Shown: piece after piece, positions 1 to 12,954 of the stretch
Layout of the letters: the number at the start of each line of letters is the position of its first letter
Position numbering within the stretch: position 1 is the first letter of the stretch
NCBI RefSeq assembly: GCF_958979055.1
Contig: NC_084887.1
Span: 36,062,620 to 36,126,619 of the forward strand
Length of the DNA: 64,000 bases
Origin: Alnus glutinosa
Taxonomy: Eukaryota; Streptophyta; Magnoliopsida; Fagales; Betulaceae
Direction: 5' to 3'
The notes under the pieces: model-generated
Seen by the model: the letters and a program-made list of their open reading frames with translations, nothing else
Database searches by the model: none
What the model was told of the DNA's origin: nothing
Program-made: the position numbers and the translations under genes

Positions 1-10
1 TATTATGAAT

Positions 11-149
11 AATGATAGTTGTACACCAAGTGTACAACAAATGTACAACACCCCTTCACAAGGGGTGGCCCCCACACATTGTGGGGCCCACCCGTTGTGA
101 AGGGGTGTTGTGCATTTGTTGTACACTTGGTGTACAACTATCACTTCCC
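11..149. mobile_element. Foldback MITE (near-perfect hairpin)
   Basis: The two halves form a long, almost perfect inverted repeat. The left arm starting TGATAGTTGTACACCAAG near 13 is mirrored by the right arm ending CTTGGTGTACAACTATCA at 143, with a short GC-rich centre around 65-90. The ends (AATGATA / TATCACTTCC) resemble those of the hairpin at 3423-3566, so both may belong to one MITE group. It has no coding capacity. The short ORFs across it are by-products of the hairpin. Confidence 0.75.
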
Positions 150-3100
150 ATTTATTATACACAACAAAGCCCACCACACAAGACAACCTTTTTTTCTTTG
201 TTGGCCACTTGGAGTCTCAAGAAGTCGAAATAACACTGCCTTCTTTGCTTCACGGTTCCAATTATATGCATGATGAGCACGTGTGGCTTATCTTATGAGT
301 TATGACCGTCTGGTAGCCTGGTTCTGTGCCAACGGATAAACATTACCATCTTATTTATTTTAACATTTTTGGAATTTCTAATAATTGGCTTTTCAAATTC
401 CGGCACCAAAATTGTTGGAATCTATATCCTTTCGGTTGCTATTTATGACATCATAAGTGAAAGTCGGGTACTTTAAAATTTTAAGTTAATTTAATAGACT
501 TAATTAAAAATAATAATAATAATAATAATAATGAGTAATACTATAAGAAATACTAGGGTCTTCCTTGTGTTCTCTCAAATATAGTTTGACTTTTAAAATT
601 ACCATTAAATTTAATATGATTTATCTCCTTAAATCATGAAAAGTTGGTGGATGTAAGACGGAAGAGAGCCGGCCCTAGGAAAAAAAAAAAAAAGAGGTAT
701 TTGAGAAGGGGGAAAGCTTCCCCCAATGGTGCTTCCCTCCTAGTCCTTCCAGAGCTATAGAGGATTTTTGTTTTTCTCCTGGCTTAGATCCAGTTAAGTT
801 TTTGTTTTCTTAGTCCTTCTAGGGCTATGGAGCTTTGGGTCTCCTAGTCATTCTAAGGCTATAGACCTTTGTGTTTTTTCTTGTTTTTGGTTTCTTCAGG
901 CAGGAAGGCTAACACAAAACGTCTTGTAAGGAAGTGGCATCTCCGTTCGTGTCGTCGGCGAAAGTTTGGCTGAGCTTTCTTCTTCTATATCTACTTTTAA
1001 GGCCAGATCTATGTTTTTCCGCCAGTTCCTGCAAAACACATGCAGTTTCTCTTTCGATGTCAGCTTGTATTGAGTGCTTTATGTAGTTGTTTTTTACTCT
1101 CTTTTTTAGAGTAGTATTTGAAAGTCTGTATGTTAAATTTGCAGATTTTACTGGACTTTTTATAGTTTGTTAGCTAGATCAGTCATATTTTTTTTTGTTA
1201 GGGGTGCTTTATTGTTAAAGAGTAGCTCAAACATCTATCATTGTAATATTTGTTTATTTGTAAGCAACACCCAAGTAAGATTTTTTTGGCTTAGTGTGTA
1301 GGGTGTCGATGTGCCTCTATTCACTGTATTTGCCTTCATGCCTCTTCAGATTAATACATGGTAGCTTCAGCTATTTTGTTCTAAAATGTATATATATATG
1401 ATATTTATTAAATTTTGATCTAATAGTAATTTTAAAAATTATGTAACAGTTTGAATGACTCTATTCCTCCATATAAAATTATTTTTACTGAGATAATAGT
1501 TTAGAAAAGTGTATTTACAGTATTTCTTAAAAAAAAAAAAAGTTAATTAATATTATTTTTCAATAGCTTATTCGTGATTGATTGAGTGCTTAATAAGAAA
1601 TAGTGCAATATAAATATGATCCACCAATTTATAATTTTCAAATAATTGCAATTAGAAGAGAAGACGTATAACTTAATTTTCGGCCACTTGCTAATCGTGA
1701 GTTGTGCTTGTCTTGTTTATGATTAGTTTAGAGCATTTCTTAGACTCTAAAACACCAAAAACTTTAAATTTTAGCTATTAAGACCTCAAAATAATATTTT
1801 TTTTTTCAAGTGTGTATTAAAAAAATAAGTAAATAAAGTAGATAATATTATTTTTTGAATAGTTAAATGCTCTTATGTAGATGTATGGGGAAGGCATGTT
1901 GAAACATTTTACTTATAGTTATTACGCACCTACAAGTCCCTTCCAATAAGCCTTACAGAAAAATGTGTCACTTTTATCTCATAATTATCCTCTTAGTCTC
2001 TCATTGGCCAACGTTTTTTTGGGTAACAGTAATAACATTCTCCTTATTTCATTGGAGTCCATCATCCAAATAGCTTTATTTGATTAAGACATGTTTCCCC
2101 AAATAGCTTGATATGTGTATTATTTGTACTTTTTTTACGTTATTATTTTAATCGATCATCAAATATGTAAAGACTTTATGCGGGTTTTACGAGTTTAATG
2201 GTTACTTTAAAAAAGTAATATATAAATAATATATAAATAATGTACAAAAATTATATTTCTATTTGATTTGACACCATTAAATAATTTAAATCAGGATCCG
2301 TGGAATTATCGAGTAAAGCATTCAACCTCGTGGCCAATTACAATTTGTCCCCAATTTCAATTACGCGGCAGAGACGTGCTTACCAGTTAGCACCTGCCAC
2401 CTGGTCCTTACATTGGAGGGAGGAGATTATGACGTATTTCCTATCTGGTGGAGTGGGTCACCGTTATCTTTTTCTTTTTCTTTTCTTTTTTTAAATGATT
2501 CATAGCATAATTAGCATTTGATTTATTTATTTTTAATCATATGACATATGGGTGTAAAGCTGATCAGATATAATCGATAATTAGGTATCAACCAGTTTGG
2601 CATCAAATTGAAAATAAAAGATAATCGGTTCTACCAGAACAGTTACTGATTATTGGTTTTAACAATTATATATACTCGGTTATAAATTGGTCGATAATCA
2701 GGTGTCTATATATATATATATATGGGTCACAGTTATCTTTTTCCTTTTCTTTTCTTTTTTTAAATGATTCATAGCATAATTAGCATTTGATTTTTTTATT
2801 TTTATTTTTTTATCATGACATATGGGTGTAAAGTTTGTCAGTTATAATCGGTAACCAGGTACCAACTAGTAACTGGCCAACCAATTTGGTACCCGATTAA
2901 AAATAACTGATAATCGACTCTACCGGAACAGTTACTGGTTTTAACAATTATATATACCCAGTTATAAATCGATAATCAGGTGTATATATATAATAATAAT
3001 AAAAAATATATTTAAAATAACAAAAATAAAATTCAATCATTGGCTTAGAGTTTGTGTGGCTTAAATAAAGTTTAGCATGCATCACATATTATCAACATAT

Positions 3101-3154
3101 TTAAAAGGTGATGATTATTATCAGACATGATGTTGACAAAAGAATCTTCCACTA

Positions 3155-3313
3155 CAGGGGCGGAGCCACCTTCGCAAGGTTCTCCCAAAAAAAAAAATAA
3201 ATAAATAAATAAAATTTTATTCTAAATTTTATTATTTTTTCTAATTTTGGCCTCCCCAAAACTGTTTTTTTCAATTTGACCCTCCCAACTTGGGGGAGCT
3301 GGCTCCGCCCCTG
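3155..3313. mobile_element. hAT-like MITE with CAGGGGCGGAGCC ends
   Basis: The element starts CAGGGGCGGAGCC and ends GGCTCCGCCCCTG, an exact terminal inverted repeat. It is flanked by TTCCACTA on the left and CTCCACTA on the right, an 8-bp target duplication with one mismatch, which is the size typical of hAT transposons. The interior is AT-rich and non-coding. Other members of the group are at 5934-6109 and 40651-41735. Confidence 0.75.
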
Positions 3314-3422
3314 CTCCACTACAGCACTAGGAAATGGAGATCCTGTTTTCCTTTATTGATAGACAAAAGAAAACTCATCAAAAGATAATTCGAAGCAAAA
3401 TGATATATATATATATATATAT

Positions 3423-3562
3423 GAGAAATGATATTTATACTTCTTGTGCACAACAACTACACTTACACAAGACACATTGGAGTGGGGCTCACACACTGAG
3501 CCTCACTCCAATGTGTCTTGTGTGAGTGAAGTTGTTGTGAGGGTGATGTGTAAGTATCATTT

Positions 3563-3566
<4 letters not shown>
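3423..3566. mobile_element. Foldback MITE inside microsatellite DNA
   Basis: The termini GAAATGATA and TATCATTTCCC are inverted, and the middle pairs around 3475-3520 (ACACATTGGAGTGGGGCTCA against TGAGCCTCACTCCAATGTGT). It is absent from the equivalent place in the second copy of the large duplication (near 6225), so it inserted after the duplication. Confidence 0.7.
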
Positions 3567-3620
<54 letters not shown>

Positions 3621-3649
3621 TTTTGCTTCGAATTATTTTTTGGTGCGCT

Positions 3650-3692
<43 letters not shown>

Positions 3693-3696
3693 GCAC

Positions 3697-3722
<26 letters not shown>
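3567..3722. repeat. Compound microsatellite (AT)n, (GA)n, (GT)n
   Basis: There is an AT run from 3567 to about 3618, a short unique stretch, AT again, (GA)n at about 3661-3690 and (GT)n at about 3699-3721. The second copy of the large duplication has only a few bases here, so the expansion is specific to copy 1. Confidence 0.9.
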
Positions 3723-3728
<6 letters not shown>

Positions 3729-4679
3729 ACATGCAATAAGTCATCCACTACGATTATTTTATGTATTACAATATCATTGAGATGCAAATATAAATATTAT
3801 GACATAGTTTTGTTGATGGACAAAGTTATCTTTTAAACTGAATCAGGAAAAATTAGTATATATCAATTTATTAAATTATATATGTTTTTTTCATTAACTT
3901 TTGAAATATACGTTAAAATCATATAATTTGTTAATCATACTAAAAATTAAATAATTTAAAAATAAATGTCAGATTAATAAACTGAATTTTTAAAAATATA
4001 GATATCTTCCAAAGGTTTGAAATAATACTTTTTCTTCGTCATGGGTATAAAACTATGCTTATAAATGTTGAGATATGATATTTTATCACCCAAAAACATA
4101 ACTATTAAGTTATTATTATTATTATTTTTTTAAAAAAAAACCCACTAAATCAGACCCCAGCCCATTTACATGGCTTTGTAATTTTTTTAATAAAAGAAAA
4201 ATAAAAAAGTCAATAGTTTATTAAACTGACATGACAACCTAACGGTTTTTGTTAAGTTTGTAGACAGAAAATGACTTGAGAGAATAATTTATAATTTTCA
4301 CCTACCATAAGAACCTTACAATTATTTTTTATACCACATAGAATGATTTGTAATTTATGCTTATGCTAACCATAACGATTAATGATACAATTTTCCAAAA
4401 ATATACAATAAAATAACTATAAACACATCTCTAAAATTAGACTTCGCAGGCCCACCTAATTGAGGATGGCTCGAGTGAAAGGGTGTAAATAAGGCAAGCT
4501 AGCCCAACTGCAACATTGGGCCTTCTAGATCACAGTCCCAACTCAGCTCGTTTTGGATTAGAGCTGAGGTCGCTGCGGCTCAAGCCCATCCCACCTTATT
4601 AACACATCTCTGATCTCTCAATATTTCATGTATATCACGTACACGCATGAGAACATATATAAACTTTATAGTTTTAACA

Positions 4680-7660
4680 GCAAAATTGTTAGAATTTATA
4701 TCCTTCCGGTTGCTATTTATGACATCACAAGTGAGAGTCGCATACTTTAAAAATTTAAATTAATTTAATAGACTGAATTGAAGAAGAAAAAAATTCGAAT
4801 AATGTTATAAGGAATATTAGGGTATTTGTTGTGTTCTCTCAAATGTAATTTGATTTTTAAAATCACCATTAAATTTGATATAATATTTATTAGATTTTGA
4901 TATAATTGTAATTTTAAATTTTAGCTATTAAGACCTCAAAATAATTTTTATTTATTTATTTAAGTGTGTATTTAAAAAAAAAGTAAATAAAGTAGATAAT
5001 ATTATTTTTTGAATGGTTAAATGCTCTACATTTATCTCATAATTATCTTCTCAGTCTCTCGTTAAGGAACCAAAATAAATATGCAGCGGTATGATAAAAA
5101 TAAATAAATAAATATTTAGAAATTAGTCATAAAATGAGCCAATTTGATATTTTTTGAATAAAAAAATTAAGAAATGAGCCGCCTTGAGAGAAGACGATTT
5201 GGAGTCCACGGGATTTGTTCGTGAGTCGTGACTGTTGACCGTTTATTTGATTGGAGACCATTGAATCGGGATGACTGCAATTATCGAGTAAAGCATTGAA
5301 CCTCGTGGCCAATTACCATTTGTCCGCCGGCGCAGCGGTCTCCAATTTCAATTTGGCCTTTCGTCGTATCACTCGCAAATCGTAGTGAGGGGGGCATTTC
5401 GGTCATGCTATGAGAGAATCCCATGTGGAAGGGATAAGAATAACAACATTGTCTTACGTGGCAGAGACTTCCTTACCAGTTAGCACCTGGTCCTTACATT
5501 GGAGGGAGCCTGGTCCTTACATTGGAGGGAGGAGATTATGATGGATTTCCTATCTGGTGAAGGTGGGTCACCGTTATCTTTTTCCTTTTCTATTTTAAAT
5601 GGGTCAGAGCATAAATAGCATTTGATTTTTATTTTAATTTTTTTTTAATTTTTTTTTTTTTTTTATCATATAACATAGGGGTGTCAAGTAGGCAAGTTAT
5701 AACCGGCCGGTAACTGAGTACCAACCGGTAATGACAAACTGGCCAACTAATTTGGTATCTGGTGTCCGGTTATATCCGATAACCTAGTATATATATATAA
5801 TAAAAATATATATTTAAAATAATAAAAATAAAATTTGATCATTAGCGTAGAATTTGCGTGGCTGAAATAAAGTTTAGCATGCATTACATATTATGAACAT
5901 ATTTAAAAGGTGATGATTATTATCGAACATGATTAGGGGTGGAGCCAGCATTTAGGATTTGGGGGGCAAAATTGAACAAAAAAATATATACTAGGGGGCA
6001 AAACTAAAAAAATAAAAAACTTATGAGTAAAATTTTAATTTTTAATTTTTTTTTTTAGGGGAAATATGGGGGTTTAGGAGGGCCAAGCCCCAATGTGGTT
6101 CCGCCCCTGGACATGACGTTAACGAAAGAAGTCCTCCACTACGGCACTAGTAAATAGAGATCTTGTTTTCCTTTATCGATAGACAAAAGAAAGTGTGCCA
6201 AAAGATAATTCAAAGCAAAATGACATATATGAAAGAACGCATGCAATAAGTCATCCACTACGATTATTTTATTTATTACAAAATCATTGAGATACCATTA
6301 CAAATAGAATCCATGTGATTCACTTTGGGACATCAAAACCTACGGTACTTCGGCTAATTCACTTCTTATGTACCCCACCACCCTTCATAAGATCGAGAAA
6401 GTCAAATAATGAGATGCCCTTATGTTGAATTCTCGCTTTTATTTGGGTTCTTCCTATGTACCGCAACTACAATTGATTTCGCTTTGAATTTGTGTAATTC
6501 TAAGGTTAAATGCATTGAGGAATAAAGACAAGCACTCCTCAAATTCAAACAGGGCCTTAAAAGAAGACTATAAGGGTCTGTTGGCTTTTTGGGTCGGTTA
6601 TGATGAAAATTGTTGCAAATGGGAATGAATTAAATTTCAAAAAGCCCAAATTTTAAAAATTTTAGTACCAGGTCTTGATTACCGAGTACCAACTGGTTAA
6701 CCAGCTAATCAGTTACTGGAGCTAGTTGGCGATTTTGGCCAATCGAGTTTTCACCTATTATGACATAGTTTTGTTGATGGACAAAGTTATCATTCAAACT
6801 GAATATATGTCAATTTATTAAATTATATCTGTTTTTTTCATGAACATTTGGAATATACATGAAAATCACATAATTTGTTAATCCTACTAAAAATTAAACA
6901 ATTTAAAAAATAAATATTGGTTTAATAAACTGAATTTTTGAAAAAAATATAGATATCTTCTAAAGGTTTGAAATAATACTTTTTATCCGTTATGGATATT
7001 TTGCCATCCAAAGACATGAAAGTAGGCTGACAAATGGCGAGATATGATATTTTACTATCCAAAGACATAATTATTTACTTTATTTATTAAAAAAAAAACC
7101 ACAAAATCATACCTCAACCCATTACACGGTTTTATGATTTTTTTTTAATAAAAGAAAAATAAAAAAAGTCAAAAATCATGTCAATAATTTATTTAACTGA
7201 CGTGACAACCTAACAGTTTATGTTAAGTTTGTGGACGAAAAACAACTTTGATGAGTAGTTTGTAATTTTCGCTTATCACAATAACCTTACAATTATTTTT
7301 TATATTATATGAAGTGATTCGTAATTTAAGTTAACTACATATATTAATGATGCAATTTTCAAAAAATATACGATAAAATAACTATAAACACACCTCTAAA
7401 ATTAGACTTCGCATGCCACCTAATTGAGGATGGCTCGAGTGAAAGGCCGTAAATAGGGCAAGCTAGCCCAACTGCAACATTGGGCCTTCTTAAGATTGGT
7501 AACTTTCAAGTTTTGCTCCTGTTTGGATTGCCTTTATGGATCACAGTCTCAACTCGGCTGGTTTTGGATTAGAGCTGAGGCCGTTGCGGCTCAAGCCCAT
7601 CCCACCTTATTAACACACTGATCTCTCAATATTTTATGTATATCAGTGTATCACGAACAC
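4680..7660. repeat. Copy 2 of the large direct duplication
   Basis: This is the partner of 410-4665, shorter by more than 1 kb because blocks of copy 1 are missing or were never inserted. It has a private small tandem repeat near 5485-5530, where CCTGGTCCTTACATTGGAGG occurs twice, and its own MITE at 5934-6109. No gene was found. Confidence 0.8.
5934..6109. mobile_element. hAT-like MITE, second insertion
   Basis: It begins TAGGGGTGGAGCC and ends GGTTCCGCCCCTG, the same terminal family as 3155-3313. The flanks AACATGAT and GACATGAC form an imperfect 8-bp duplication. The site lies about 25 bp from the point equivalent to the copy 1 insertion, so it is a separate event. Confidence 0.6.
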
Positions 7661-7804
7661 ACATGTATCACTAATCCACTATGATGCTCATGAATATACA
7701 AAAAGAAGAAAAAAACTAATAAGTTTATATATCTTCTCATGTTAGAGTCATATTGAAAAGAGTAACTACATTTTATTTCATTTTTATTTTACTATATTGA
7801 TGTA

Positions 7805-8090
7805 GTGGTGTCTAAAAATGATCTGATTCGTTTAATTAAATAGGTCAAGTTAGTGTCGATCTATATAGTTTTGTACTAATGAATCGATATAACTCAAATC
7901 CGACATGCGTCATTTATGACTGACAATTTTTTAAACGATCAAAAAATCTAATATAAAAATTAGAAGGTTAAGGTCGAGTGTCTGACTTGTTTAATTAAAT
8001 TTGTGAAGTTATGATTGACTTATATAGTTTTAGGCTCATGCATTAACACGATTCAAACCCAACACACGAGCAAGAATTGACACCTTTATT
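7805..8090. repeat. Dispersed repeat also found in reductase introns
   Basis: This stretch repeats phrases such as TTTAATTAAAT, GACTTATATAGT and CATGCATTAACACGATTC. Very similar phrases occur in intron 2 of reductase genes B, C and D (about 28030-28310, 38540-38800 and 44170-44450). It is non-coding and of unknown class, perhaps a remnant of an LTR element. Confidence 0.45.
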
Positions 8091-8394
8091 GCCAATGAAC
8101 ACTTTATTTTTTTTGTTTATTTTTTTAACAGGGTTTGATTGGGACTATCACGTCAACAGAGTTAAATTATGATTAAATAAAAGTGTAATTTTTTAACATT
8201 ACTATGTTAAAAAACAATAATTAGTAAACAAATTAAATAATCTTTTCCGTCTGATCAAGATATAGGAATTGAGGTTTGAATGAGAGAGTGAATTTCTAAT
8301 CCTTGATTACGATAATTTTTTTTAAAAAGAAAAAAATTAAATTGAGTTAAATTAAGAATTTTAAATCCAATTTATTTAATGGACATGTGTTTCT

Positions 8395-8650
8395 AGTGTG
8401 ACATCTCATAAAGTTAGTCTCATATTGAGTAGGTGGATTATAAAAGTGATCATTAGTGCTAATAAGTCTCACATCAGTTTATTATTAGGTGAGATTAAAC
8501 TTTTATAAATAATTATAGGGAATTCAACTTATAATTTAATTGATTGTGATAATGTAAATGCGGTTAACATTTTTCGTAGCATATTATAAATGGTATAAGA
8601 ATGATCAATGATTTGAATGGAGGGAATTGTGACACCCTAAAACGTTTTCA
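8395..8650. repeat. Possible LTR/TRIM remnant
   Basis: The stretch has the look of a plant LTR remnant: GTGTGACATCTCATAAAG near its left end, a TGGATTATAAAAGTG block, and TGGTATAAGAATG near 8592, which resembles a decayed primer-binding site of the TGGTATCAGAGC type. No target duplication was identified. Confidence 0.3.
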
Positions 8651-8976
8651 CATTTATGAGTGCTAAGACTTTTTCTTGTTAAAAAATAAAACATTAACCC
8701 TTTCATTAACTTAATAAGAATGATTTTGTTCAGTAAATATAATACTTTGAATAAAAACAAGTCTTTTTCCGTACACATTTTTTTTTCTTCAATGATTGGT
8801 GAAGAGCTGCTTTTGCTAAAGAGTGAGTTTCTTAATTAACTTCCCTTTTAGTATGCCCTGCAAACCATGACAAAAGACTATTCAACACAATTTTAATATA
8901 TTCAATCAGTTTGCCATACTGACTTCAATAAAAATGTTCAGACTCATTTTAATTCCTTAACAGAGGAGATTATTAA

Positions 8977-9206
8977 TGTCCGTTTGAGTTTGCGATTTCA
9001 AAAAGTGCGAATTAAAATTAGCGATTTTAAAATGTGCGATTTGAAAAAGTGAATTTTAAAAATGTAGTTAAGCGTTTAGCAAAATCGCAGGTTAGCCTTC
9101 AAAATTTTGCGTTTTAAAAAAACACCATATTACTTGTAATTTGAAAATGCAGATTTGTGCGTTTTCAAACCGTAATTTTTTAAAAATGCCCAAACAATTC
9201 CCAAAG
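8977..9206. mobile_element. Foldback-like element with GCGATTTT repeats
   Basis: Repeated motifs of the type GTGCGATTT and GCGATTTTAAAA on the left are mirrored by AAAACGCA/AAATGCAGATTTGTGCG on the right, around a centre near 9080. It lies about 300 bp upstream of the farnesyltransferase gene. Ends and target duplication are not clear. Confidence 0.4.
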
Positions 9207-9514
9207 AATTAATTTTCTACAATTTGGTCTAAAATCCAACTTTTTGTTTATAAAATTACAATCTCAAACCCACTCTAAAGAATCAAGCTAATTCATAGAG
9301 GAGATTAAAATTTATAAATTTTGGCTGAACGCTTCAAACTACAGTTCGTCCCTCGGATTTAGCCGGAACACATTTTTCTTGAAAAAGAAAAGCGCTAAAA
9401 AAAAGAAAACGACTCAACTTGACGACCAAAATAAAATGGGGACCCAAGTAAACTTTCCGCCACTCTGCGACTGCGAGAAACCAGGCAAGTTGGGATTCCC
9501 TCCACTGAGTACCG

Positions 9515-10934
9515 ATGGACTCGTCGGCGTCTTCGACGCCAACTGTGACTGAGCGCGACCAATGGATGGTCGAGCATCAGGTTTTCCAGATGTACGACTT
9601 CTTCGTTGGCCTTCCACCGAAAGCCCAATCCGCCATGTATGAAAATTATCTTCCTCCTCGCTAGGGTTTCTTACGATTCAAACGTAATTTCTGTTGTATA
9701 AAACTTCATTGAATGGAAATTTACTTAATTTGTTGATAGGTTGGAGCTCCAGCGTGAGAATCACATGAAGTACCTAATCAAAGGTCTCAAACGACTCGAA
9801 CCTTCGTTTTCCGTCTTGGATGCCAAGTATCTCTCTCTCTCTCTCTGCTTGTCCGTGTAGTAATATACAAGGGGCTCTAAAATGAATTATTTCATAATCG
9901 AAGACGAAATTCTTTGAGGAATACTTGACTAGCACTAGAATATGAAATAGAGTTTAATTTATCGCGATTACTAATTCGTAATTGCTGGCTGGTTATGATG
10001 CGGCACGGAAAGCTTTCTGTATTTGAACTAATAGCAATCCCTAGCTTGTCTAGATTTTGTGTTCTGGTGCTTTTAGCTAGCGGAATTGGCTAGGCTTCAG
10101 GCAGACAAGGATCCTCTCTATTTCACAAGGATCCTCTCTATTTCACTTTAAATGGAGAGGAGGTATTTCATAGTCAATATTTTATTTTGTTGTATTTAAT
10201 GGTGGACATGATACTAAGTCATTTAATTAAATTTTTAATGACGTGACATAATGTACACTATGGGGCACCATATACACGATTCAGTAGTGCTACATACTTA
10301 TCTCCTATCCCACTCCCATACTACTGGGCTGATGTGGCAGTGTTCATTAGCCATTGGATCAGCTTTTATTAAAAAAGAAAAAAAATCCAATGATTGATGG
10401 GCCATGCCACATCATCTTAGTGGTATACGAGTGGGATGGGAGATGAGTATTTGTAATTACTCATACAGATTAGATGTGTGAAATCTAATCTTAATATTCT
10501 TAACCATGAAATGGATTCTTTCCATTTTGCTTGACATGGAGAGGATCCTATTCCACTTCAAGCTTGGGTATAATTATGAGGCTCATGTGCTAAGTTGAGC
10601 TTCAATAGAAGCTTATTTATTTATTTAAATTAAATATTGGTACTATGTTTCTCTTCATGGGATGTTCTTGCGAAACCATATTTATTGACGTACTGTAAAT
10701 TGTTCTTATATTGGTTTTCTGTGCTGAATGTTTCTTTGTCCAGTCGACCTTGGCTTTGCTACTGGATCTTGCACGCAATCACTTTACTTGGGGAGTGTGT
10801 TGAGCCTGAACTAGAAGACAATGTCGTTGAATTTCTTAGTCGTTGTCAGGTGTGCAGTCTCAATCAGAGCTTTTTGCATTGTTAATTTGTTATGCTTCAA
10901 CAACTATTCATGTTCACTATACTGTGTAGTTCAA

Positions 10935-10976
<42 letters not shown>

Positions 10977-12913
10977 TTGTTAGCAGCTAGGAATTAATTG
11001 AATGTTACTAGCATCATAGAAATAGGCGTCACATTTGGACAGATATATCCTTGGCCTGTTTTTTAGAACTTATGATTGGAAACTCAGCATATATTCCCAT
11101 CGTTTTCTTCTTAATCATAAATCCTATTTCTTTGCGCATAAAGAGTTTAATTTGGGAGTATTTGTTGCTTCACTGGAATGTCTAGTATTCTCCATTCTGT
11201 GGTGTAAAAGTCCTAATCATAGAGTTCAAGATATACCTTGGTTATACTTATTTAAGTTTAATGCTTGTTAGTCCATTATCTGACACATATCACCTTTATT
11301 ATGTTTTTTTGGGTAATGTGCAAACCCCACTTTCTTTGGCCCTCTTATCTTTCCTTCCTTTGCTTTGCCATTGATTTTGTTGTAAACTTATACATGCAGG
11401 ATCCTAATGGTGGATATGGTGGCGGACCTGGACAGGCAAGTAAATATTCCGTTTTATGGCAATTTTTTTTTTATGAATAATAATAATTTTATTGAAAAAA
11501 AAGGGCAAAACCCCCGTACATGAAGGGTATACAATAGAGCCGAGGCCCTAGCTGCTACTAAAATCTAGAAAACAAATTAGATCAACCAGATTCTCTGAGG
11601 GAAAATTGGGAACATATACAATAAGCCCAATCCAAAAGAGATCTCAGAAAAAAAAAATACATTAGTCTCGCTATCCTCAAAGAGTCGACGATTCATTTCT
11701 CTCCAAATGCTCCACATTAAAAGAGTGGGAATAACATTCCAGATAGCCTCTTGGGGATGTCCCCGCCTTAGAAATTTCCAACAATGGAGAAGCTGAAGGA
11801 TTTAATGTTTCATTGTTGATGTATTTTCTTGTTAAATACTATTTGTGATAATTTAAAAAGATTTCTATCTGGATCTCAGCAGTGAAAGAGAATTTTCTCC
11901 ATTCCTTTCCTTAGTTGGTCACTTAGTGTTTTCTGAACTGTATTGCATAAGAAGAGAGAACTAAATGGCCTTGTGTTAGCTGATAAAATAAATTATATTA
12001 TTGTTATATTAGAGTCCTTATGTGCACGTGTTTTTTAAGAGAAGGTACAGATACAGAAGTCACATGGCATGCTTTGAATTGATTTATTTGGGTTAGAAGC
12101 TATGGTTATCTTAATAGAATTTTTTGGCTGTTGGTTATCTTTCTACTTAAGAATCTAGCGGGTTTCGAATATTCTCTGGTTTTCTTTGCCAGGCTAATCT
12201 CCAAAACAACAATTTTTTTTTTGGATCTTCGAAAAAACGATTTTTTTTTTCCCTTATAAAGAGAAAAGAAAGAATTATTGTTTTGAAGATTATAGCCTGG
12301 TAAAAAAACTCTCATATGCTTTCTTGAATTACTTAATGTCTTTATTATAAACATTAACTTATATGATTCTGCTCAGATGCCACATCTTGCAACAACTTAT
12401 GCTGCAGTAAATGCACTTATTACTGTGGGTGGTGAGAGATCTTTGTCATCAATAAATAGGTGGTCTGTCATGCTCCTTTGAAGCAACTCACTTCTTTTGC
12501 AATAGTGCCTTTTGGAGCCATTTGAAACTGAATGCCATGAATTTTGGAAATATTTTGCAGAGAAAATGTATACATGTTTTTGCGTCGGATGAAAGATCCA
12601 AGCGGGCCCTTCAGGTGTGACATCATACTACAGGAACTGATTCTACATGTCTTTGTATTTCACCTCTATTTATTCCTCTCTGTTTAGAATTTTTTCAATC
12701 CCCCCTTCCTGGTTGGTGAACTTTTTAGATTTAGGGTTATAAATTTATGGAGTGGTCATTATTCAATGGTTTACTATTTGTATCCTACGTGTAGATTCTG
12801 ATTATTGAGCACCACATGATGACTTTTTAATATCATAAATCACCTTTCATCAGGATGCATGATGCAGGAGAAATTGATGTTCGGGCTTGCTACACTGCTA
12901 TCTCTGTAAGTTA

Positions 12914-12954
<41 letters not shown>

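Larger units (their letters stand above)
410..4665. repeat. Copy 1 of a large direct duplication
   Basis: Blocks of this segment recur in the same order and orientation at 4680-7660. Examples are the block near 412-540 (again at 4685-4780), the block near 2300-2500 (again at 5284-5600), about 3000-3160 (again at about 5810-5950), and the block near 4440-4640 with a GGATGGCTCGAGTGAAAG core (again near 7404-7620). The spacing differs because each copy carries its own indels and MITEs. No gene is recognisable inside. The ORF near 2300-2494 is not conserved as a protein in the second copy. Confidence 0.8.

Noticed and set aside
3444..3787. ORFs with Tyr-Ile and Arg-Glu repeats on both strands
   Set aside because: They are translations of AT, GA and GT microsatellites.
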